The notes under the pieces were generated by a model. That model was given only the letters and a program-made list of their open reading frames with translations, had not been told where the DNA came from and searched no databases. From Tiliqua scincoides (Eukaryota > Chordata > Lepidosauria > Squamata > Scincidae), in the NCBI RefSeq assembly GCF_035046505.1, contig NC_089822.1, forward strand, positions 100,448,659 to 100,512,658: 64,000 bases of DNA. The letters are read 5' to 3'. Numbering within the stretch: the first letter of the stretch is position 1; the number at the start of each line of letters is the position of its first letter. Of the stretch, positions 21,001 to 32,379 are shown piece by piece. A program made the translations under genes and the position numbers.

Positions 21001-24000
21001 CCAAACTGCTGTTTAACGACAGTTTTATTCTTCCTCTGTAAGATCTTCTAGAGCTTAGGTACAGTTCTTGTAGAATCTTTGCTTAAGCTCAGTTTGCTTA
21101 AAGATTTTAAATTGTCAGTTGTGTTCTTCCTGACCTTTGATGAAAAGTTGAACTAATTATCTATTTGTATCTCTTCATTAGAGAGGGCAAGTAGGATCTG
21201 TAATGCTATGGCTTGTTAAGTTGGCGTAAGTCCCTGGGATATAGCTCTGGAATCTCTTGAGTATTTCTACTGACTTTTCAGTAGAACCATTCACAAGTAA
21301 GTAGGCTTAGCATTGATAGCATCAGTGCACAGTCTGCTCAATGTGCTCCTGCAGAAACTTTATAGAAATGAATGGAAACATGCAAAAGCACTGCCATGTC
21401 CTTGCACACTTTCTGTTTGTTTTTACTGGTTCATGTAAGAGATGTTCCCAGTGGACTGAGCACGCAGTCTGGGCTTGTTCACTTATTGTGTTCCAGGGAG
21501 AAATTTCAACCTCATATGAATCTCAGGAATGTTGTGCTCTCCACTATTTGGAGAAAGTCAAATGTGAACCAGGGTTAATTTTAATATGGTATCTCTCTGA
21601 TCACCCAATCAAGACCAGCTTTCTTGGGCTCTGCTTTTACGTGTAGGACTGCTTTCCTATGGTGACATTCTTTGCCACTATGTGAACACTGGAACCACAT
21701 GGGCAGAGCCACTTGTATGGATCTTTTCATCCAGTTGTTGGACCCACCCATAAAATTTGGATGTTCAGAATATTCCGTGGTATGTGAATGCAATCTTTTG
21801 GAGTCAGATTAGGCAGTTGGGAAGCTGCAGCATCAAATGAACATAGTATAAGTACTGTATAGCCTTGGTTCACTCAAAACATTCTCCTTGGGTGCAAAAC
21901 CCTGAGGCTCATCCCAGGTTAATATTGCCCTGGCATGTGACAAGTGCACAGGTCCTCTGTGCTTAATGAACAAAGTATTTTTTAAACAGAAACTTAGAAA
22001 TGGGAACTATTTTGTTTTAGTGCTTATTGAATAATCTGTCTTGGTTCTTGCTTTATCTTAATTTGATGGTATGGTGAGTGCTTAAAGAACTAATTAACTG
22101 AACTACAAAATTTTTTTTGGCTTATTTTGTAAAAAGAGCACTTCGGGAAAAAATGTTGTGGTTGGCCAGCAGTAAACATCACCACATGATCATATGTTTA
22201 ATTTGCAGATACATTTCAGTTCCCCTAATTATGATCAGCAAGCCAAAATCTTGAAGGTCTTTCTATCCTTTATAATGAGGAGTGAACTTGGTAAATACAA
22301 TTTTAAGATACGGTTTTTGTTTCCTTTTGTGCTTTAAGAGAACAAAATTGCACATAATTGTTTTTGTTTTTACCTATGCAGTTTAAGCTTTTAGGAGTGT
22401 AGTATTTGTGTTTTCATATGTATACTTTATATATGCATGTTTGGTTTTGTTAATGAATTTCCTTCCCTTATTGTTGACACTTTAAGGTTTGTTGCTTACC
22501 ATGTCCAGTGTTCTCTTTTTTGGATCACAACTTTCTGGTTCTGTATTGGTTGTATGTGACTTTTTTTTTTTTTTAAAGATTGTAGACTCTGAGGATGTCT
22601 TTGGAAGCTTTAATCATGAAATGTTGGAATAGATGATACTTTATGCACTTCACTGGGAAATTCTCCTGCTTAGGCCCAACAGAACTAAATAGATGTGCCA
22701 TTCCCATTCACTTCAATGGGACTTGTGCAAGGAGAACTTGCCTGTGCCTACAAATAAGAATTGGGGGTTTCCAGGTGAATCGTGTTCCTCTTCTTGAGTA
22801 AGACAAACTGTTGCATTGATATAATCTTGTTATTCATCTAAAATTCCAAGCATTAGAAGAATCCTGGTAAGCAACAATCCTTGGATTAGGGAAGATATAG
22901 AAATTCCTGTTCCTTATTCAATCAAGTTTTCATTAAATTAATTTTCCTGATCCTTTTGTAGTTGGCATAAAGCAGAATTTTGATTAAGTGTTGAATTGTA
23001 AATTTGCTTACATTGAGAGAAAACTCAAAAGTAACTTTAAGACATCCAGCCCAATCCAGCACAGATTGCCTCGAGCTGATCAGCTGTGCCAGCACGGCTT
23101 GCGCTGCATCCTGCAGGGGAATTTTACATGCTGGAAGTCTTCTCAAGGTAACGGGACATTTGCCCCTTTTGCCCTGGGGTAAGACCAAGCCTGCACGATA
23201 GGTCAGTTTGGGCCTGTGCAAGCCATGTGGCTGGCACAAGTCCTCGTGCACCTGTGTCAGCAGATTGAGCCCTTGAAGGAGAATAGGATATGACACACAC
23301 ACACTGGTGCTGCCAATCGCACTCTCCTACCGGACCTGCCCCCCCATTCTGCCCCCTTTCCTGCCCTGGTGCTACTTGGCTGGGGATGTACCTTCTGCGC
23401 GCACTGCTCCCTGAGCTGGTGCTAGTGAGATGGCATAGGCCTTACACAATGTGCTTTACAGTATGTTTGTGGCAGTCTGCACCAGTGGAGCGTGAACGCT
23501 GCCAGTGCAGAAGGAAGAAAAGATTGGACCAACAAGTATATTCACAGTAAGACTTGCTTAGTCTTTTTTTGAATGAACAAGGAGTGATAAAGATGAGCTG
23601 CAAATTGAACAAACAACCTTGCCCAGACACCCATCCTCTTTCAAACAATTGCCAGTTTTCTAAATTTGTGAAAATAAATGTTTTGTAGAGTTCTGAAAAA
23701 TATCTTGCACTCTCAGAGGGCACAATTTGCTGGAAAATTCTCCTTCATAAGTACCATTACTGTGACTCTGCACTGCTCTGGTCTTTTTCAGTGGGGTTTG
23801 CACAGAAGATTCCTTGTAAATTGTGCCCCCAAATAGCTATCAATGTAGTTTCATGTCCTGCTGCAAAAAAGATATAAAAGTATAATAATATTTAATTTTT
23901 CCTTGGACTGCTGAGCTTGCATTAGCTTGAGTTGTATTTAGTTCCTTCCCTCGTTTTCTGCTGGAATCTTTTCTGACCATGTTTCACCATAACTTGACTG

Positions 24001-25775
24001 AATAGAGGAATCTGACACTTCAGTGTATGGGAGGAGGTTTATAATAGGAGGCCAAAGATTTTGAGGGAGGAATAATCCCTTTAGGGCAGAAATAAATTGT
24101 GTAACATTAGTTATTTGTGTGTGACTAGCTTATGTTCAATACTTACCTTGGCTGTGACAATCATTGTCAACTGAGACTCAAGTTGCAACTATATTTATGT
24201 TGAACCATTAAACACTGCTGAAATGTCTTCCTAACCAATTAGTTGGTATAGTATTAGGTGCAACTTTGTTGTGGGATGTAAAATATTGTCATGTTTTATA
24301 AGAGTTGTAAGACAGATGCTGGAAACTCCTGTGTTGTGTAGAGAGGTTTTTTGTGTCTTTTTTTTTTTTTAAATGCGATTTTTCCATTTTGGAAGAACCT
24401 TTGTGGTATTTAGCTACGTTTTAAATGAATCTTTTCAAACCATGTTGGCTGAAAAGATGAAGGCAAACATGTGGCTGTAGTGCTAATGACATTGGATGAC
24501 ATTACATGAAAATGGTGATAATGTTGCTCAGAATATGTTATTAGCAAATGATTAGGGTTAAAGTTTTCCTGCTTGTAAGGATTGTGGAAAACAGTGCCTT
24601 CATTGGGCAGTATTCCTGAGCATGAGAGTGTGAACAGTTAAGTATTAACAAAACAAATCTTTCAGTTATGCTGTTGTTGTCTTCTGAGATATCTGAGACA
24701 TTGTGATTAACTTGTGAGAATGTACTGAAATTCCCATGTTTTGTGTTTAGAATAGATGGAACTAAGTATATCAGTTGGACGGTTAAAGGTATACCGGTAA
24801 AAGATGGAGTGTCACTCCTGTCTTATTCTTAGATGTTGTTAATGGAAAAATATAATTAGGGTTAAAATGTAGGTGACTCGCTCCATTTCTTCCTAGATAT
24901 TTCTTAAATTGAACTATGGGATTGTCACAGAATTTTGGGATACACCTTCCCAGCTTCTTCTTTACTAAAGGGCTTCTTTCAGCAGCAGTGCCTGTCATAA
25001 CATCCCAACAGGAAGCACTCCGCAGTATCTTGCGCTGCTGGTACCACGGTGGGCAGTGTGGCAAGTAGAACCTTTTTAGTGTTTGTGGGAACAGTACAAC
25101 TGAATACCACAAATAACTTAAAGAATGGGTAACTAGGAACTTGTAACACATCTTAATATTGCTGCTATGGGGGCAGGGAGGTTGATTCACCCAACGGCTA
25201 GAACTTTAAATCTTCTTTACAGAACAAACTGATAGGTCAGTTAATACTCATAATGCTGTTGATTTTACTGTGTTAAATTTTGATGATGAATTGTAAACAC
25301 AGGTTAAGTTAGATTTTCTTGAATATTGGTTGTATAGCTAACAGGCTGAGACACAATGTTAATTACATCCAGGTAGCTTAAGTAATTGTTTCATACATTT
25401 GTATATATGCCTTTTCCTTCCCTATAAAGAAAATTACACTAGCTAATGAACTTTCTGTAAGCTGGCACTGAAACATTTTATGTTTGGTTGCACCGTGTTT
25501 GAAGCTTTTTACAGTGCAATACTTGTATTATTCTCTCAATTTAAACCAAAGGTAATTTTTTCATGCTTTCTATCTACTGTAGTGCATGAAGAGCTTTTAT
25601 ACGTTTGTAATAGATGTAAAATCAGAGCAGATCACTTGTCCTGGGTTTTTTATTTACTTAAACTATGTACAAGCCTTCGTCCAAAATGTAAGGTTAAACT
25701 AAATTACATATTAACCCTTGAGTGTATTTTCCTAAGCATAGTTATAAGTCAATAAACTTTATTAAGGAATGAATT
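21001..25775 (+). other. REST 3' untranslated region (inferred)
   Basis: AT-rich, unbroken, unique-looking sequence follows the stop codon, as in mammals where REST has a multi-kilobase 3' UTR. The best distal poly(A) signal is AATAAA at 25751-25756. An earlier AATAAA lies near 23671. A foldback-type repeat opening CCCAATCCAGCACAGATTGC at about 23049-23290 would be inside the transcript, and CATTCACTTCAATGGGACTT near 22706 is a remnant of the palindromic element. The exact end needs transcript data. Confidence 0.6.
25751..25756 (+). terminator. Putative REST distal polyadenylation signal
   Basis: AATAAA follows a long AT-rich 3' UTR and precedes a change to less AT-rich intergenic sequence. 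Placement is inference. Confidence 0.5.
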
Positions 25776-26258
25776 AGGCTTTCAGTTGTCTTTTATTAAT
25801 ATTCAGCAAATGACAGCACTGGCTATGGACATACTGGATGTATTTTTTTCAAAGTTAGCCCTGGCGTAATGAGAAAGGACACTTCTATGTTGCCCAAGAG
25901 CCTTGCATCCCAAGCTGAATATCTGGTGGCACTCCTGGACCTGGTGATGGCTATGGCTATTACGAAGTTTTTATACACACTTCCCTCCCATGGGAAGATA
26001 GAACCAACTGTGATTACCCAGGATTTGGCTATATTGCATTTGGATACAATGTTTTTTTTTAAGCTGAAATTCTTTTCCAGGTTATCCAAATCTAAACCAA
26101 GAAAAGCTGTATGTTTTTGGTTTGTATTATACTGTATTATGTGAATTGAGTGCATTTGTGTAATTCTTAATATGCATAATTTGACTTGCTACTCCTGGAG
26201 AGGTATGAAGAGCTCTGTAGATCTTTGAAGACTTGTCTTTTTACACCTAGAACTCTAA

Positions 26259-26348
26259 CAGTGCAATCCTGTGCTTGCTTACTCAGAAATAAGTCCCTTT
26301 GAGTTAAATTGGGGTTATTCTCAAATAACTGCATATAGAATTGCAGGC
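26259..26348 (+). repeat. Copy of the short palindromic element
   Basis: CAGTGCAATCCTGTGCTTGC, then TTACTCAGAAATAAGTCCCT, then a degraded right half ending ATAGAATTGCAGGC. The copy is moderately diverged. Confidence 0.7.
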
Positions 26349-27479
26349 TTATTCAGCTATCCTTCTGCTGCTAAGATTTCCTGAGGCATTGCTTACATAC
26401 TTTCAAGTATAACTTCACAGTCTTATGGGCTAGAAACTTTCGTAGAAAAATTTAAAGTTCTAAAGAAGCTTAATTTTGTGCCCAATACTTAAGAGGTGTT
26501 TCTTTCTGGTGAGTCAGATAGAATTACAGTCTAAGACTGAACACAGTGGGTTTACTTCCAAGTTAGAAAAGCAGTTTTCAAACACCCCAACCAATACTAC
26601 ATTCTGTGCTCCTGTGAAATTGTAACATGAAGAACCTTGCTGATGTCCTGGACTCTTGTGTGCCGTGCTGAAAACTGTAAAACTAGAGGGCACTCACTCC
26701 AATTTTTGCCTTGTCAGGCAGAATGTACATACTTTCCTAGTCAGCAGAAAGACTGATTTGTTTAGCATGAGTTTACATGCATGTCAATAATACAGTGCGC
26801 ATAATTTTCATGGTGATTGGTACCAAGAAGGTAGTTCTGTGTTACATACAGAACACTTCTCAGAATGCACACACTTCTCATTTATTTTATTTATGGAATT
26901 TTTATCCCACCTTTCTGTCCCACAAAGGACACTCAAGGTGGCTCACAAATAAAACCATACTAAAAACATTGATATATAATAAGACATTTAAAAACAATAT
27001 CTTATTTGTATTTAAGAAATAACTCTTAAAACAGTGTGACACTGTGCTGTGTTCCTGTGATGCTTTGATGTGTCTCTGCTTTAGGATAATACACTCCAGT
27101 GTAAATGCCTAGAAGCAGCAGCAGTTTGTCTCCTTTTTGCTCAATCATGCTGTATCACAAGTAGTTATCTATAGCTTTAAGAACATATCTGTTTCTATAA
27201 AAGCCTTTGGAAGCAGGTTGGTTAAAAGTATCCTGTGAGCAGTAACCTCCCAGGAAAGCGGAAAAATGAAGCAGAGCAGTTCTTACCTGTTACTAGCAAA
27301 AAGATTTTGTGTGTGTGTAGGAGAATGTACTTCAAGGACACCCAAGATGCAGTGTGCCTCTGAGTGTTTTGTGCGTGCATGAATGCATACACGTACACAC
27401 ACCAATGTCCTGTGGTAGAGTTCAATTTAGCAGATCAAGATGGAGGGTAAGATCTGCCTTTTTTACAACAGAATGCACA

Positions 27480-27565
27480 AATGCAACCCTTCACTTCTTG
27501 GATAACCTTGGGCCAGTCCATCTCTCAGCCTCGCTTACTTCACAGGGTTGTTGTGAGCACAGAAG
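27480..27565 (+). repeat. MIR-like SINE fragment
   Basis: CCTTGGGCCAGTCCATCTCT and TCACAGGGTTGTTGTGAGCA match the well-known core of MIR-type tRNA-derived SINEs found across amniotes. The tRNA-like head is not recognisable here. Confidence 0.6.
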
Positions 27566-28317
27566 GAGGGAAGGAACTATGTACAGTACACCATCCTAAG
27601 CTCCCTGGAGGTGGAGTGTTATTAACAATGCCTTACAGAAATTTGTGCAAAGTGCAGAGTATGCTGGGAGCACTCCCAGTGCATCTTGCATTGTTTAAAA
27701 GGACTGCATAAGGAAGGAGAGGTGACTGGGTGGGGAACTGGATCACTACCTTCTGTATGGATCTTTTTTGAAGTGGAGCATGTGCCTGAAGCAGTGGAAT
27801 GGGAGCTCACTTCAAACAGTACTTGTGCCTGGCCTATGCGATGGAAGGGCTATGAGATGGAAGAAGTAATGTGAATCTTTGCTTACAGGTAGCAGTAATT
27901 AAAAAGTCACTCTGGCTATGCTGAGGTAATTATTTAAAAACATTTGTACCCTTCCTTTCCTGCCCTTCGGCAGCTTACAATAAAAGAAAATATAGTACTA
28001 GATAAAACGTCATAAAAAAGCCAAATTCCACAATTCTGCCACCATGCTTTGCCAATCAAAGAAGGGTTTTCAGCTTGTCTTTCAGTCTTTCAGGTTTCAG
28101 CTTGAGGAAGTATAGGGTAGAAAGCCAACAGAACTTACAGAGAGGGACTTACGCAAGATTAGTGCCACCCCCAGGAAAGCACTGCTTATTAGTGGATGCC
28201 TGCTGTGCCTCTGAAGGCAAGGGCACCTGGAGCACATTCAGAGGTGACAACCAGTGAGGCATACTTGGGAGGAGGCAGTCCTGAGGTAGACTGGTGCCCA
28301 ATGTTTAGGGCCTAAAG

Positions 28318-28722
28318 CAGGGGTGTCCAAAGTTTTTGGCAGGAGGGCCACATCATCTCTCTGACACTGTTCTGGGGGCCCGGGGGGGGGAAAGAATAAA
28401 TTTACATTTAAAATTTGAATAAATTTACATAAGTTTACATAAATGAATATATTAAAGATGGACTTATATGAATGAATGAAGGTCTTGCAATAGCTCAAGG
28501 CCTATAAAAGGCCTTGCACAAAGCAAGGCTGGCCTTTTCTTCACTGCTGCTACTACATCACAGATATGAAACAGTAAGCAGTGGAGGAAGCCCTCATCCC
28601 AAGAGGTTAAACAGTTGCCAGTGCGGGCTCTAGTAAGACTCCTGAGGGCCAGAGGCTCATTGGAGACTGAGGGCTCCTCGAGGGCCACAAGTGGCCCCAG
28701 GGCCGGGGTTTGGGCACTCCTG
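28318..28722 (+). mobile_element. Non-autonomous hAT element with exact 8-bp TSD
   Basis: Ends CAGGGGTGTCCAAAGTTTTT and GGGTTTGGGCACTCCTG are flanked by identical GCCTAAAG (28310-28317 and 28723-28730). The interior has AAATTTGAATAAATTTACAT and a GGCCTATAAAAGGCC hairpin. The element at 44819-45277 is the same family in the opposite orientation. Confidence 0.9.
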
Positions 28723-30236
28723 GCCTAAAGCATCATAACGTACACCTAGAATTGAGCCTAAAAACAAGATGGTAGCTAATACGATTAAAGAATTGAGAAG
28801 GAACATTGGTTTCCTATTGGAGCTTAAATCTGTGAACAAGCAACTAAATACAGAAGCTGAACATGGCCAGTAATACCCATAGGGCAAAGGAAGAGACTGC
28901 CCTTTTTGTGTTTTTTAAAACGAAGTCCCCAAAAGCTCTCCTATAACATGAGGTTACAGGAGCACACCCTGAAAGACAAGGCATTAAAAAAAGCCATGAG
29001 CCAGGATGAGCAACATCAGTTTTGCTGTGATCCTGTGCAAAGCAGACTTGTTTTTTGGGCTGAGCATGAACCTATGGTCTTCAACTTGCCAATGCTGAGA
29101 TCCACCTCAAATCCCACTCTGGAGGGCCTATCTTTAAGTTGCCATACATTGACCCACTACACACCCTCCCCGTGTGCTACTTAGCAACTGTTCCTGCTGT
29201 GCTCTTTCAGCTCTTCTTCACCAAGCTGCATGCATGAAAGAGTGGTTCTGCACAAGTAGTTGCCATGGCAACAGCGCTTGTGCGCCCAGGACAGTGGTGG
29301 GGAGCTCACTCTGCACATACCATGACACAATGTGAGCAGGTCTGTTGGTGGGCACCTGAGCAGCCATGCTGCCATTGTTCCTCTTCTGTTTTTCCTTCCT
29401 GTTGGTAGACAATCACTACGCAGCTTCTGTATCTTCTGGCTCCTTTCCTTCCAGATCAAGTGGAAGGAAAGAAAAGACTGAGTGGCATGGCAACAGTGTA
29501 CATATACTGTGTTTGAAAAGTGGATGAAAAGAGCAAATGGGACTAGGTAGAGCAGGTAGATGGATTGGGGCCTGAGGGCCAGTTGAAGATTGGGGAGCTT
29601 GGCATCCAAACTAACATCTCTAGGATTTCTCTCATCTAGTACCTCTAATACTAGGTACTGTCCAAATTATACAGGTTTGAGCCTCAAGGCAAAGCTGTGG
29701 CAACAGCACTGCTGTGACTTTCCAGAGGGCAGACTGCAATCCATGTCTGGGTCCTGACCCACTCTGTTGAAGACCTCTGCTATAATAGGTTGTCTATAAA
29801 AACTTTCAAGAATCTGCAGAAATCATCAGCTTCAAAAGAGAAAAAGCTGTTGCTTTTTCTGTCGCAGTAGACAGAAACCTCCCCCCCCCCCAATAAAAAT
29901 TCTTGACCTAGCATTTGAAAGTTCTTATGAGAGAAGGTCTGACTGGTTTGGCTGCTGTAACCTTAAGCTAATTTGAGAGGGAGAAAGAAATTTTTCTGAA
30001 TGTAAATACATATTACAACTACAGAAAAGTAACAATTTGTACTGGGAAAGAGACCAAGCTACAAAGCCGGAAGACCCAAGGTCAAATATGGCTGTAATGA
30101 AGTTTCTAGAGATGGTCTTAAGCCAAACACTTTCAGACCTTCATCTATCATAGGTGGATCATACTAGACTACCGTTACATGCTTGTTAAGAGTTAACAAT
30201 ATATGTAAAGCACCGTGAACACAGAAAGTGTCACTT

Positions 30237-30447
30237 ATTTTTATACCACCCTTCCTCAAAGGAGCTGAGGGTGGTGTACATGGTTCCTTCCCTCTGCTTG
30301 TCCCACAACAACCCTGTGAGGTAGGTGAGGCTGACAGTGATTAGCCCACAATCACCCAGCAAGTTTCATGGCTGAGCAGGGATTTGACACTTGAATTTCT
30401 CTGTCTAAGTCCAACACCAGAACCACTACACAATCCTGGCTCTCATA
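30237..30447 (-). mobile_element. tRNA-derived (MIR-like) SINE, antisense
   Basis: On the minus strand the head reads TGTGTAGTGGTTCTGGTGTT (box A region), then a B-box-like stretch from TCAAATCCCTGCTCAGCCAT. The core follows (plus strand CAACAACCCTGTGAGGTAGG) and ends near 30240 with TATACCACCCTTCC. A weaker piece of the same type lies at about 40285-40440. Confidence 0.7.
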
Positions 30448-30976
30448 TTTAAAGGGTAAATATGAATCTTTATCTATCTATAGATAATAGATTAAAATGT
30501 CAATTTGCTATGACTACTGGGGACAGACACTGAGGAAAAATTCTTAGGATGTCAGAGATATATTCACTGCTGTGAGAGTTGCTAGCTTCCAATCTATTTT
30601 TACTGGAAGATGTGTTCTAAGTTTAACTACAAATGCATGCACATACAATGCTTTCAAACTTTTAAAAGGAGATATAGACTCAAAAGCAGAAATAAAAATA
30701 CAATCTTCTTAAAGTCATCAGTCTTTATTAGAGTGACTAAAAAAGCAAAATATTTTATAGGGTGTATGTTTTAATTGTTTTGTTGTTTTAATGAAAATTT
30801 TGTAAGCAACCTTGGGCATCTGCTTCAACAAGGGAAAGGTGGGGTAATTTTTTTAATAAACTTAAATGAAATGTAGCAGCACAACTTTTACTTTTTGACT
30901 AATATAAGAAAATAAAGACAAGACTACCCTTCTGAGTGACTATTCTTCCTTTGGTGATTCACAATTCTGACACAGG

Positions 30977-31132
30977 ACCCAATCCTATCCCTGTGCCAAT
31001 GGGGCATATGCTGCATCCTGCAGTGAGGGGGGCAGTCATGGAAGTCTACTTGTAAGGGAAAGTTTGGTCCCTTACCTTGGGGCTGCATAGCTGTTGCATC
31101 TGTGCTGGAAATTTGGATAGGATTGGGCCCAT
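30977..31132. mobile_element. Harbinger-like foldback element
   Basis: Ends GACCCAATCCTATCC and GGATAGGATTGGGCCC are inverted repeats, with GCATATGCTGCATCCTGCAG near the left. It is a relative of 5048-5226. I could not find a convincing target-site duplication. Confidence 0.65.
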
Positions 31133-31590
31133 AGGCACAGATCCACACTCAGTATTTACTACAGTAGTATTGGATGATCTGAGATAACTGGTTTTCAATT
31201 TGGAAATCTCACTGAAGCAAAAAGGCTCTTCAGTGTAATTAGCTAGGTGAAACAGCAGTATCCTTTGTGTATAACTATACCAGATATACTCCTTTCTGTC
31301 CTTGGATTTCCCTCCCTCTAATTCACTCCTTAAATAAATTACCAAACTCCTCTTCACAGCTTCCTTGGACATTTGCATCATCTTGATAGTTGGGTTCTGT
31401 TCCTTTCTGTAGATGGCAGCAAGGGACAGGTTCTTGCTAAATGCAACTCAAAACACAGTAACTGAGATGGTAAGATTCATGTGTTTCTCTAGCTTTCTCA
31501 ATTAGTACAGATACTTGATGGAAAGGTAAAAGTGCTCAATGTATAAACTTTCACAAATTGAAGAAACACACCTGATGTTCCAAGGAAGTA

Positions 31591-31636
31591 TCAGGGGTCA
31601 GCCAAGTCAACAATCAGGGGTCAGCCAAGTCAACAA
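31591..31636 (+). repeat. Perfect 23-bp tandem duplication
   Basis: TCAGGGGTCAGCCAAGTCAA plus CAA occurs twice in direct succession (31591-31613, 31614-31636). Identity is complete, so the duplication looks recent. No function is evident. Confidence 0.85.
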
Positions 31637-32057
31637 CAACAGCCAAACAACAATAGTCATGAGGCCCACCATCTTGATCACCATCATGGCAATGACAGCA
31701 CCAAATACATTACTGGGGGCAAAGCAGGGTACCATGGAAGCCCAGCACCAGGGCCCCCAGTAACAAGATATCAGCACTGCCCATGTTGTTTTCCAACTCT
31801 TCCTACTACCTACATGGGCAAGAACCAAATACTGCTGGTTTCTCTAAACACAAGTTCTGCAAACACTGACAGGTGATCTTCACTGCTGTGTGCTGCAAAT
31901 TATCTGTCATTTTCTGGCAATCTTCTGAAATCAGTTCAAAAAGGCTCCAAGTTGGTCTTCCTGAAAGCAAGGCATGGAGAAAGGAAACAAATAGCAGCAC
32001 TGCCACCCACAACACTGTATTGCAGCTATTGAAAACTGCTATGTTACCTTCTTAATG

Positions 32058-32063
32058 TTTAAT
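32058..32063 (-). terminator. Putative NOA1 polyadenylation signal
   Basis: Minus-strand ATTAAA (plus TTTAAT) lies about 110 bases past the NOA1 stop codon. It is the only poly(A)-like hexamer I found close to the stop, giving a short 3' UTR. This is inference. Confidence 0.45.
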
Positions 32064-32173
32064 AGTTTACAAAAATTGTTTATGAAACATTGTCCTGAAA
32101 TTCTTCATGCAAGCAACAGGCTGCCACCTCTGGCTAAACGTAATGCCTGAGAGCATCCAGCAGCCACAACTGC

Positions 32174-32379
32174 TTACATTTTAACTTTTTTCCCCAAGTT
32201 TTCCACAAGAGGAGGTGGTCGTTTAGTCTTATAGGCCGAACTTCCTTTCATACGGCTCCCTTTGATGTGAACGATGTATGGCAACAGAGGTGGTTTACGC
32301 ACTGTCAGTGTTGTCCCTTCAGGAGTATAGCATTTCAGATGCATCTTATTGTCTGAATGAGCTGTGACTGCAACCCAAC
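32174..32379 (-). CDS. NOA1: NOA1 exon 7 (C terminus)
   Basis: It encodes residues 608-675, [20 protein letters not shown] through LGKKVKM, then TAA. The acceptor is [26 protein letters not shown] and [17 protein letters not shown] match the conserved NOA1 C terminus with its basic tail. Confidence 0.95.

Larger units (their letters stand above)
25776..32057. other. REST-NOA1 intergenic region
   Basis: No gene is recognised in this tail-to-tail interval of about 6.3 kb. It contains a palindromic element (26259-26348), repeat fragments at about 26878-26960 and 27935-27985 (TTTATCCCACCTTTC- and CCTTCCTTTCCTGCC-type ends), a MIR-like fragment (27480-27565), a hAT element (28318-28722), a tRNA-derived SINE (30237-30447), a foldback element (30977-31132) and a 23-base tandem duplication (31591-31636). 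In 25800-26160 and 28900-29880 I see nothing I can name. Confidence 0.7.

Noticed and set aside
25823-26155. Open frames on both strands just past the REST poly(A) signal
   Set aside because: The sequence looks complex enough to be coding, but no family, splice signals or start context support it. Left as unexplained.
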